Below, piece after piece: positions 33,354 to 40,824 of a stretch of 64,000 nt of DNA (the first letter of the stretch is position 1; each line of letters starts with the position of its first letter). The notes below the pieces were generated by a model that saw nothing but the letters and a program-made list of their open reading frames with translations, searched no databases and was not told the DNA's origin. This DNA is from Cellulomonas sp. SLBN-39 (lineage in GTDB: Bacteria; Actinomycetota; Actinomycetes; Actinomycetales; Cellulomonadaceae): assembly GCF_006715865.1 (NCBI RefSeq), contig NZ_VFOA01000001.1, forward strand, positions 3,782,001-3,846,000, written 5' to 3'. Made by a program: the position numbers and the translations under genes.

Positions 33354-34375
33354 TGCTCGCCCTGCGTCGCCTCGTCCTGCCCGGTGCCGGCACCCTCGAC
33401 GCTGCGGTCCACGGGTGCCAGCTCGACGGCGGGCGGCAGCACGGTCAGGTCGTCGCCGTAGCCGTGGTGCCCGGTCTCGCCGGCGATGTCGGCGGCGAGC
33501 GCCAGGGGGACGACGACCTGCCCGACGACCTGGTCGACGCGCTGGACCGTCGTCACCGTGCCGGCGAGGTCCCCGCCGATCACGGCGGTCGTGAGGCTGT
33601 CCGCGGTCCGCGGCCCGTCGGCGAGCACGACGCCCTCGGTGAGGCGCGCCGCCGCGTCGAGGACGGCGAGCTGGGCCGAGACGCCCTCCGTGGCGGTCTC
33701 CGCAGCCGGCGACTCCTCGTCCGGCACCACGGGGTCGGCGGCGAGCACGACGAGCGCGTCGGCGGGCGCGCCCGCGTCGCCCTGCACCGTGAGGAGGGGC
33801 TCGTCGCCGGTCGAGAGCAGGTCGAGCAGCGCCGCGGCGTCCGCCGAGGGGGCGTCGGGGTCGGCGGGGTCCGCCACCGACAGCGCCTCGACCAGGGCGT
33901 CGGCGAGCACGGACTCCGTCCCCGCGTCCTCGGCCGGCGTCTGCGCGAGCAGGTCGACGAGCGGGCTGGCGAGCGCGTCGCGGAACGTCTGCGCGGCAGG
34001 GTCGGTCCAGGCCGGGGCGAGCGTCACCACGGTCGTCACGTCGGCGCCCGCCTGCGCGAGGCGGTCGTCGATCGCGGTCAGCCGCTCCTCGGGCACCTCG
34101 CCCAGGACGACGACGGCGACCCGCCGCTCGGGCAGAGCGCCGACCAGCAGCCGCTCGCCGGAGGCGTCGGCGAACGCGTTGGACGCCGCCAGGTCGTTCT
34201 CGGTCGCGTCGAGGGCGGCGCGCAGCTCGTCCTTCTCGACGCGCAGCACCTCGACCTGGCCGGTGAGGGTCTCCCCGATCGTCTCCTCCAGCGGACCGGC
34301 GCCGAGGGCGATGCCGACCGCGAGCGCGAGGAACACGGAGATGAGGGAGACGAGGTGGTACCGGAAGTCGATCAC
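33350..34375 (-). CDS. steB: SteB / MctB-type membrane protein (often labelled 'copper transporter')
   Basis: 341 residues from GTG 34375. Starts IDFRYHLVSLISVFLALAVGIALG, a single N-terminal membrane helix (~8-26), then GPLEETIGETL and a predicted coiled coil (~35-75) before an extracytoplasmic alpha/beta domain. Matches the MctB (Rv1698) family; corynebacterial SteB works with SteA in cell separation. 85 nt separate it from steA, including a hairpin. The copper role was proposed for the mycobacterial homologue and may not hold here. Confidence 0.85.
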   Translation of the reverse strand: MIDFRYHLVSLISVFLALAVGIALGAGPLEETIGETLTGQVEVLRVEKDELRAALDATENDLAASNAFADASGERLLVGALPERRVAVVVLGEVPEERLTAIDDRLAQAGADVTTVVTLAPAWTDPAAQTFRDALASPLVDLLAQTPAEDAGTESVLADALVEALSVADPADPDAPSADAAALLDLLSTGDEPLLTVQGDAGAPADALVVLAADPVVPDEESPAAETATEGVSAQLAVLDAAARLTEGVVLADGPRTADSLTTAVIGGDLAGTVTTVQRVDQVVGQVVVPLALAADIAGETGHHGYGDDLTVLPPAVELAPVDRSVEGAGTGQDEATQGEQ

Positions 34376-34430
34376 AGGGGGCGCTCTCGGTCGGACGCGC
34401 CCCGGGGGGCGCACGGGCAGGCGGACGTGA

Positions 34431-34449
34431 GGGCCGGCGTGGCCGGCCC
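34431..34449 (-). terminator. Hairpin between steA and steB
   Basis: GGGCCGGC-GTG-GCCGGCCC, arms 34431-34438 and 34442-34449, 12 nt beyond the steA stop. Perfect 8-bp stem; it could be a partial terminator within the cluster. Confidence 0.4.
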
Positions 34450-34460
34450 GGGGCGGAGGG

Positions 34461-35648
34461 TCATGGCGTGCCGCTCAGCAGCGAGCGCACCCACGAGACC
34501 ATGTCGTCGATGCGTGCACCGGTCAGCCCGAGCAGCGTCTGCCCGGCGGCGGTCGAGGCCAGCGCCACGCCGAGGGCGAGGAGCCCGGCGAGGACGAGCA
34601 GCGTGAGCTGGAGGTTGGAGATCCGGTGCTGGTACAGCCGGGAGACGCCCTTGGCGTCGATGAGCTTGCCGCCGACGCGCAGCCGGGTGAGGAACGTGCT
34701 CGCCATGCCGGCGCGCCCCTTGTCGAGGAACTCGACGAGGGTGGCGTGCGTGCCGACCGCGACGATGAGCTCGGCGCCCTTGTCGTCGGCGAGCAGCATC
34801 GCGACGTCCTCGCTCGTGCCGGTCGCGGGGAACACCACGTGAGGGACGCCGAGCTGTTCGACGCGCGCCAGGCCGGGGGCGCGGCCGTCCCGGTACGCGT
34901 GCACGACGATCTCCGCCCCGCACCGCAGCGAGCGGTCCGAGACGGAGTCCATGTCGCCGACGATCATGTCGGGCCGCCACCCGGCGTCGAGGATGGCGTC
35001 AGCTCCCCCGTCGACGCCGATCAGCACCGGGCGGTACTCGCGGATGTACGACCGCAGCGTGACCAGGTCCTCCTTGTAGTGGTACCCCCGCACCACGATG
35101 AGCACCTGCCGGCCGTCGATGACGGTGTCGATGTCGGGGACACCGACGCCGTCGAGGAGCAGGTCCCGCTCCCGGCGCAGGTAGTCCATCGTGTTGGCCG
35201 CGAAGGACTCGAGCTGGACCGACAGGCCGGCGCGCGCCTCCTCCATCGTCGCGGCGACGGACTCGGGCGTCTGCAGGACACCCTCGGCGACGAGCGTCTC
35301 GCCGTCGTAGACCGCACCGTCGACGACCCGCAGCACGTGTCCCTCGGGCACCGTCATCACGTCGGGCCCCAGGTCGTCGACGAGGGGCACGCCCGCGCTG
35401 ACGAGGATCTCGGGCCCGAGGTTCGGGTACCGGCCGGACGTCGACCGGGCGGCGTTCAGCACCGCGGCGGGCTGGCACGCGACCAGCGCCTCCGCGGACA
35501 CCCGGTCGAGGTCGAGGTGGTCGACGACCGCGACGTCACCGGGACGCAGGCGCTTGGTGAGCGCCTTGGTCCGGGGGTCGACGCGGGCGGTGCCGGCGAG
35601 CCCGGCACCGGTGGGGACGGACGCGCGTCTGCGCAGGGAGACTCTCAT
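34461..35648 (-). CDS. steA: Putative cytokinetic ring protein SteA
   Basis: 395 residues from ATG 35648, 6 nt after recN. The central part (~150-330) resembles the thiamin pyrophosphokinase catalytic fold: GVDGGADAILDAGWRPDMIVGDMDSVSD, with FPATGTSEDVAMLLADDKGAELIVAVG. One C-terminal membrane helix (~350-372). In corynebacteria SteA localises to the division site and with SteB affects daughter-cell separation. The pyrophosphokinase-like motifs suggest nucleotide or pyrophosphate binding, but a true TPK role is unlikely because of context. Confidence 0.9.
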   Translation of the reverse strand: MRVSLRRRASVPTGAGLAGTARVDPRTKALTKRLRPGDVAVVDHLDLDRVSAEALVACQPAAVLNAARSTSGRYPNLGPEILVSAGVPLVDDLGPDVMTVPEGHVLRVVDGAVYDGETLVAEGVLQTPESVAATMEEARAGLSVQLESFAANTMDYLRRERDLLLDGVGVPDIDTVIDGRQVLIVVRGYHYKEDLVTLRSYIREYRPVLIGVDGGADAILDAGWRPDMIVGDMDSVSDRSLRCGAEIVVHAYRDGRAPGLARVEQLGVPHVVFPATGTSEDVAMLLADDKGAELIVAVGTHATLVEFLDKGRAGMASTFLTRLRVGGKLIDAKGVSRLYQHRISNLQLTLLVLAGLLALGVALASTAAGQTLLGLTGARIDDMVSWVRSLLSGTP

Positions 35649-35654
35649 CGTGGG

Positions 35655-37382
35655 TCATCGTCCCACGGACTGGGCCAGCAGCTCCGCCGCGTGCGCCCGC
35701 GCGGTCGCCGAGCCGTCCTGGCCCGACAGCATCCGGGCCAGCTCGCGCACCCGGTCCTCGCCGGTGACGGCCCGCACGTCGGACTCGGTGACGACGTCGA
35801 CGCCGTCCGCGACCGACTTCGTCACCACGAGGTGCTGGTCCGCGAACGCCGCGACCTGCGCCAGGTGCGTCACCACGACGACCTGCGCGGTCCGGGCCAG
35901 CCGGGACAGCCGCCGCCCGACCTCGGTCGCCGCGCGCCCGCCGACACCCGCGTCGACCTCGTCGAAGACGAACGTCCCCGGTGCGTGCGACCCCTCGGCC
36001 GTGGCCAGCGCCACCTCCAGCGCGAGCATGACCCGGGACAGCTCGCCGCCGGACGCGCCCCGGCCGAGCGGGCGCGCCGGTGCCCCCGCGTGCGGGACGA
36101 GCAGCATCTCCACGGCGTCGGCGCCGGACGGGCCGGGCTCGTCGGCGGGGCGCACGTCCACCGTGAGGCTCGCCCCGGCCATCGCCAGCCCCGCGAGCTC
36201 GTCGGTGACGGCACGCGCCAGCTCGCCCGCGGCCCGGCTGCGGGCGCCGGTGATCGTCGCCGCGAGGTCCTCGACCCGGGCGTCGAGCGCGACGAGGCGC
36301 TCGCGCAGCGCCGCGATCCGCTCGTCGCCCCCCTCGAGCTCGAGCAGCCGCTCGGCGGCGGACGCCCCCCACGCGAGCACCGCGTCGACGTCCGCGCCGT
36401 ACGTCCGGGTGAGCGTGCCCAGCTCCGCACGGCGCCGCTGGACGGCGTCGAGGCGGGCGGGGTCGGCCTGCAGGTCCTGCACGTACGCCGACAGCTCCGT
36501 GGCCACGTCCGCGAGCAGGTAGCCCGCCTCGGCCGCACGGACCGCGAGCGCCGCGAGCGCCGGGTCGTGCGCACCCCCGTGCTCGAGCTGGCGGCGTGCC
36601 TCGTCGACGAGCGCCGCGGCGGACACGGTGTCGGTGGCGTCCTCGTCGCCGACCAGCGCCGTGTGCGCGCCCGCCGCTGCCGCCCGCAGGTCCTCGGCGT
36701 GCCCGAGCCGGTCGGCCTCCTCCGCGAGCGCGACGTCCTCGCCGGGCTGGGGTGCGACCCGGTCGACCTCCGCGAGCCCGAGCCGGAGGAGCTCTGCCTC
36801 GCGGGCGCGGTCCTGCGCCCGGGCGACGAGCTCGTCGAGCTCGTCGCGCACCTGCGCCCGCTCGGCCCACGCGGCCCGGTGCTCGGCGAGGGTCGCGGCG
36901 TGGTCGGCGCCGGCGAACGCGTCGAGCGCGGCCCGCTGCCGGGACGGCGACCGCAGCCGCATCTGCTCGGCCTGGCCGTGGACCGTCACGAGCTCGTCCG
37001 CGATCTCGGCCAGCACGCCCTGGGGTACGGACCGGCCCCCGAGGAAGGCCCGCGAGCGGCCGGACTGCTCCGGCGTGCTGGCGGTGACGGTCCGCAGGAC
37101 CACGAGGGTCCCGTCGTCGTCGACGTCCGCGCCCGCCTCCCGGGCCCGGCCGAGCGCAGGGGCGTCGTCGGGCACCGCCAGGCGTCCCTCGACCGCGGCC
37201 GACGGCGCGCCGGTGCGGACCGTGGCGGGGTCCGCCCGCCCGCCCAGCAGCAGCGACAGGGCCGTGAGCACCATGGTCTTGCCGGCGCCCGTCTCGCCCG
37301 TGAGCACCGTCAGCCCGGGCGACAGGCGCACGTGGGCGCGTCCGATGACGCCGAGGTCGTCGATCCGGATCTCCTCGATCAC
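35655..37382 (-). CDS. recN: DNA repair protein RecN
   Basis: 575 residues from GTG 37382, overlapping nadK by GTGA. SMC-like ATPase for double-strand break repair. Walker A GETGAGKTMVLTAL (~28-41), a long Ala/Arg/Glu-rich coiled coil through the middle with hinge-like break, then signature GRGASGGELSRVMLALEVAL and Walker B TFVFDEVDAGVGG in the last third. Length matches the usual 550-590. Confidence 0.96.
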   Translation of the reverse strand: MIEEIRIDDLGVIGRAHVRLSPGLTVLTGETGAGKTMVLTALSLLLGGRADPATVRTGAPSAAVEGRLAVPDDAPALGRAREAGADVDDDGTLVVLRTVTASTPEQSGRSRAFLGGRSVPQGVLAEIADELVTVHGQAEQMRLRSPSRQRAALDAFAGADHAATLAEHRAAWAERAQVRDELDELVARAQDRAREAELLRLGLAEVDRVAPQPGEDVALAEEADRLGHAEDLRAAAAGAHTALVGDEDATDTVSAAALVDEARRQLEHGGAHDPALAALAVRAAEAGYLLADVATELSAYVQDLQADPARLDAVQRRRAELGTLTRTYGADVDAVLAWGASAAERLLELEGGDERIAALRERLVALDARVEDLAATITGARSRAAGELARAVTDELAGLAMAGASLTVDVRPADEPGPSGADAVEMLLVPHAGAPARPLGRGASGGELSRVMLALEVALATAEGSHAPGTFVFDEVDAGVGGRAATEVGRRLSRLARTAQVVVVTHLAQVAAFADQHLVVTKSVADGVDVVTESDVRAVTGEDRVRELARMLSGQDGSATARAHAAELLAQSVGR

Positions 37383-38374
37383 CGATCCCCACCGTCCTCT
37401 CGTCGGTCGTGCGTCCGCGGGCCGGGGTGGGACCCGCGGTGGTGCGTCGTGCCGTCGTGCGTCTCGTCGTCGCGCCGCGCGCCGTCGCGCGGGTCGGCCC
37501 GAGGCGGGTCGGACCTGGGCGGGTCGTCCGTGCTTCCGCGCCACCCCACGACGGGCAGGTCGAACTTGTGCACGAGGCGGGTCACGAAGGGCGCCGGGTT
37601 GAGCCGGGCGAAGCGCACGGGGGTCGTGCTGACCTGGACCTCCACCCGGGCGCCGCGCGGCACGGGCAGCTGGCGACGGCCGTCGCAGGTGAGGACCGAC
37701 GCGGACGGCGAACGGTCGACCACCTCGACGGCGAGCGTGCTCGCGCGTCCGAGCACGAGCGGCCGCGCGAAGAGTGCGTGCGCCGCGAGCGGGACGAGGA
37801 TCATCGCGTCCACGTCGGGCCACACGACCGGCCCGCCGGCGGAGAACGCGTGCGCGGTCGAGCCCGTCGAGGACGCCGCGACGACGCCGTCGCAGCCGAA
37901 CGCCGACAGCGGTCGCCCGTCGACCTCGAGGACCACCTCGATCATCCGCGCCGGGTCAGTCTTCTCCAGCGCCGCCTCGTTGAGCGCCCACCCGGTGCGG
38001 ACCGTGCCGTCGGGGGCGATGACGCGCACGTCCAGCGTCGCGCGCTCCTCGACGACGTAGTCTCCGGCGGCCAGGCGCTGCACGGCGGTCCCGACGTCGG
38101 CGGGCTCGATCTCGGCGAGGAAGCCGACGTGGCCGAGGTTGACCCCGAGCAGGGGCACGTCGGTCCCGCGCGTCAGCTCGGCGGCACGCAGGAGCGTCCC
38201 GTCACCTCCGAGCACGATCGCGAGCTCGAAGTCGGGCAGCGGCTCGCGAGGCCCCTCCGGCGACGCCACGACGACCTCGACACCGGCGGCACGCAGCGCG
38301 TCGACCACGGTCTCGTAGGCGTCCTGCGCCTCGGGGCGCCCGGTGTGGCGCACCACGAGGGCACGGCGCGTCAC
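37379..38374 (-). CDS. nadK: NAD kinase
   Basis: 331 residues from GTG 38374, overlapping tlyA by GTGA. Phosphorylates NAD to NADP. GGDGTLLRAAEL (~57-68), GVNLGHVGFLAEIEP, WALNEAALEK and GDGVVAAS-type segment CDGVVAASSTGSTAHAFSAGGP are the family motifs. The core is complete by about residue 280; the last ~50 residues are an Asp/Arg/His-rich tail with no resemblance to the enzyme core. Confidence 0.96.
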   Translation of the reverse strand: MTRRALVVRHTGRPEAQDAYETVVDALRAAGVEVVVASPEGPREPLPDFELAIVLGGDGTLLRAAELTRGTDVPLLGVNLGHVGFLAEIEPADVGTAVQRLAAGDYVVEERATLDVRVIAPDGTVRTGWALNEAALEKTDPARMIEVVLEVDGRPLSAFGCDGVVAASSTGSTAHAFSAGGPVVWPDVDAMILVPLAAHALFARPLVLGRASTLAVEVVDRSPSASVLTCDGRRQLPVPRGARVEVQVSTTPVRFARLNPAPFVTRLVHKFDLPVVGWRGSTDDPPRSDPPRADPRDGARRDDETHDGTTHHRGSHPGPRTHDRREDGGDR

Positions 38375-39408
38375 GACCGGCCCGCCCGGGTCGCCGTCGT
38401 ACGCGCCCGGCGGGGCCGACCGTGCGCACCGTCGTCCTCGCGCGCCGCGGCTGTCGCGACCGCCGCGTCGACCATGGCGCGCACGGGCGCCACGAGCGCG
38501 GCACCGGGACCGGCGACCCCGGGGCGAACGACGTCGCGAGCCGGCACGGACGGCGCGGCGCGACCCACGGTCGCGCGGTGCGTCACGCCGTCGCTGGTCG
38601 ACGGGCCGTCGTCGTCGCCGCGCCCCGCGACGGCCGCGCCAGCACCGGGCGCGCCGTGCGGGTCCGGTGCGCGCAGCAGCAGCACGAACTCGACGTTGCC
38701 GTGCATGCCGGGCAGGGCGCTGACCTGCACGTCGCGCACGGTCGCGCCACGGGCGGCCGCGTCGGCGCAGACGTCGGCCACCGCACGGCGCCACAGCGCG
38801 GGGTCGCGGACGACGCCCTGCGGCCCGAGCCGCTCGCGACCGACCTCGAACTGCGGCTTGACCAGCAGCACGAGGTCCGCCCCGGGCGCGCAGACGTCGA
38901 GCACGGCACCGAGGACCAGACGCAACGAGATGAACGACAGGTCACCCACGACGAGGTCGGGCGCGGGATCCACGTCGCCGGCACGCAGCGACCGGGCGTT
39001 GACGCCCTCGCGGACCTCGACGCGGGGGTCCGCCCGCAGGCGCGGAACCATCTGGTCGTGCCCGACGTCGACGGCCACGACGTGCGCGGCCCCGCGTCGC
39101 AGCAGCACGTCGGTGAACCCGCCCGTGCTGGCGCCGACGTCCAGGCACCGCCGACCCGCCGGGGACAGCCCGTGCACCGCGAACGTCTCGAGGGCGACGT
39201 CGAGCTTGTGCGCCGCGCGCGAGGCGTAGCCGGGGTCCTCCGTGTCGGCGACGACCTCCAGGAGCTCCTCCGGGCCGATCGCTGCGGACGGACGACGGGC
39301 CGGGGCCGCGGCGACGCGGACCCGCCCCTCGGCGACCAGGCGGGCGGCGTGCGCCCGTGAGCGGGCCAGACCACGGCGGACCAGCTCGACGTCCAGGCGG
39401 GCGCTCAC
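38371..39408 (-). CDS. tlyA: TlyA family rRNA 2'-O-methyltransferase
   Basis: 345 residues from GTG 39408. S4 RNA-binding domain at ~1-60 (ARLDVELVRRGLARSRAHAARLVAEGRV), then an FtsJ-like SAM methyltransferase with CLDVGASTGGFTDVLLRRGA, DVGHDQMVPRL and VKPQFEVGRE. TlyA in mycobacteria methylates C1409 of 16S and C1920 of 23S rRNA and confers capreomycin sensitivity. The core ends near residue 246; about 100 extra Ala/Gly/Arg-rich residues follow, unlike the usual ~270-residue protein. Clustered with nadK and recN as in mycobacteria. Confidence 0.93.
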   Translation of the reverse strand: MSARLDVELVRRGLARSRAHAARLVAEGRVRVAAAPARRPSAAIGPEELLEVVADTEDPGYASRAAHKLDVALETFAVHGLSPAGRRCLDVGASTGGFTDVLLRRGAAHVVAVDVGHDQMVPRLRADPRVEVREGVNARSLRAGDVDPAPDLVVGDLSFISLRLVLGAVLDVCAPGADLVLLVKPQFEVGRERLGPQGVVRDPALWRRAVADVCADAAARGATVRDVQVSALPGMHGNVEFVLLLRAPDPHGAPGAGAAVAGRGDDDGPSTSDGVTHRATVGRAAPSVPARDVVRPGVAGPGAALVAPVRAMVDAAVATAAAREDDGAHGRPRRARTTATRAGRS

Positions 39409-39466
39409 GCGGACCCGGCCGGCGCAGGCGTGCACGTCGGCGGGCGCTGCGCCGACGGCGCGGGCG

Positions 39467-39673
39467 TCATCCCTCGGCGTCCGCGAGGCGGTCCTGGAGC
39501 GCGCCGTGCACGGCCTCGAAGACGCTGAGCTGCTCGCGCAGCGGCAGCTGGTCGACGTCGACGACCGCCAGCAGGGCCTCGTCGACGGCGCTGTCACCCG
39601 TGCCCGGCCCGGCCGGTCCCGCCGTGGGGTACGGCCCGGTCGACCCTGCCGTGCTCGTGGGGGCCTCGCTCAC
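39467..39673 (-). CDS. Small conserved protein of unknown function
   Basis: 68 residues. N-terminal half is Pro/Gly/Ser/Thr-rich; the C-terminal half is a helical segment (VDEALLAVVDVDQLPLREQLSVFEAVHGALQDRL). This position between the HAD phosphatase and tlyA corresponds to mycobacterial Rv1693, also a small protein, which supports it as a real gene. Function unknown. Confidence 0.7.
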   Translation of the reverse strand: MSEAPTSTAGSTGPYPTAGPAGPGTGDSAVDEALLAVVDVDQLPLREQLSVFEAVHGALQDRLADAEG

Positions 39674-39795
39674 GCGCTCCTCCGTCCGTCGTTCGCCTGG
39701 GCACGGTCGTCGCCGACCGGCCGGTGTGCCGCGACCACGCTACCTGCCCGTCCGGACGTGGGCGGCGCGCCACCCACAGCGCGCCGCCCGGTCAC

Positions 39796-39827
39796 GACGC
39801 GGGCAGGTCAGGACGCGGGCAGGTCAG
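39796..39827. repeat. 16-bp tandem duplication at the 3' end of the HAD gene
   Basis: GACGCGGGCAGGTCAG occurs twice head to tail (39796-39811 and 39812-39827). The stop codon of the HAD gene lies in the left copy; the right copy encodes its last residues DLPAS. Confidence 0.8.
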
Positions 39828-40824
39828 GGACCGTCGCGGGATCGACCGGGGATCCGGCGTCCGCCGCGGCCCAGGCGGCCGCGCAGGCGGCACGCACGAG
39901 GTCCACCGGGTCCTCACCGCCGGCACGGAGCTCGAGACCGCCGTCTGCGACGCGCGCCGCCGCTCCGCGGCACACCCACCATCCCGCGTCGGGCACGGGT
40001 GCCGGGTGCGGCACGAGCAGCGCGAGGAGGTCGGCGCCGACGAGGTGCGGGCGTTCGCCCGGCGCCGCCAGCACGTCGTCGCGCGCGCTCGAGACACCGG
40101 TCAGCACGTGCAGCCCGACCATGTCCCCGGATCGGGCGCCCGCGAGGTCCGTGTCGAGCCGGTCGCCGACCACGAGCGGACGCTGCGCGCCGGCCCGCTC
40201 GACGGCGAGCCGGTACATCGTCGGCGCGGGCTTGCCGGCCGAGGCCGGCTGCACGCCGGTGGCCGCGACCACCGCTCCGACCAGCGACCCGTTGCCCGGG
40301 GCGTACCCGCGGGCCGTGGGCAGGCTCAGGTCCAGGTTCGAGGCCACGTGCCACGCGCCCCGCTGCACCGCGTAGGCGGCCTCGGCGAGCTGGGCCCAGC
40401 CCAGCTCGGGGGCGAACCCCTGCACCACGGCCACGGGCTCGTCGTCCGCGGAGGCCACGATCTCGTACCCCTTGGCACGCACCGCGGTCGACAGGCCGGC
40501 GCCTCCGACCACGAGCACGCGCTCCCCCGGGGCGACCCGGGTGGCGAGGAGCTCGGCAGCTGCCTGCGCGGCGGTCATCACCTCGTCGCGGGACGTAGGG
40601 ATCTGCAGTCCCGTGAGCTGCTCGGCCACGGCCTCGGGCTCGCGGGAGGCGTTGTTGGTGACGAACACCAGCCTCATCCCGCGGGCCCGGGCCCCCGCCA
40701 GCCCTTCCGCCGCCCCCTCGATGGGCTCGTGCCCCCGGTAGGCGACGCCGTCGAGGTCGACGAGCGCGAGGTCGAACTCCTCCGCGGGCGCCAGCGTGGT
40801 CCCGATCAGCCCTGCACCGCTCAC
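39808..40824 (-). CDS. HAD-IIA family hydrolase (phosphatase)
   Basis: 338 residues from a GTG at 40824, overlapping the TPR gene by GTGA. HAD-IIA fold like NagD and PGP: motif I VDLDGVAYRG (~22-31), motif II TNNASREP, Lys in SAGKPAPTMY and motif IV VGDRLDTDLAGARSGD. Substrate is unknown; Rv1692, in the same cluster, is a glycerol-3-phosphate phosphatase, which is a reasonable guess. The stop codon falls in a 16-bp tandem duplication (39796-39827). Confidence 0.92.
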   Translation of the reverse strand: MSGAGLIGTTLAPAEEFDLALVDLDGVAYRGHEPIEGAAEGLAGARARGMRLVFVTNNASREPEAVAEQLTGLQIPTSRDEVMTAAQAAAELLATRVAPGERVLVVGGAGLSTAVRAKGYEIVASADDEPVAVVQGFAPELGWAQLAEAAYAVQRGAWHVASNLDLSLPTARGYAPGNGSLVGAVVAATGVQPASAGKPAPTMYRLAVERAGAQRPLVVGDRLDTDLAGARSGDMVGLHVLTGVSSARDDVLAAPGERPHLVGADLLALLVPHPAPVPDAGWWVCRGAAARVADGGLELRAGGEDPVDLVRAACAAAWAAADAGSPVDPATVPDLPAS

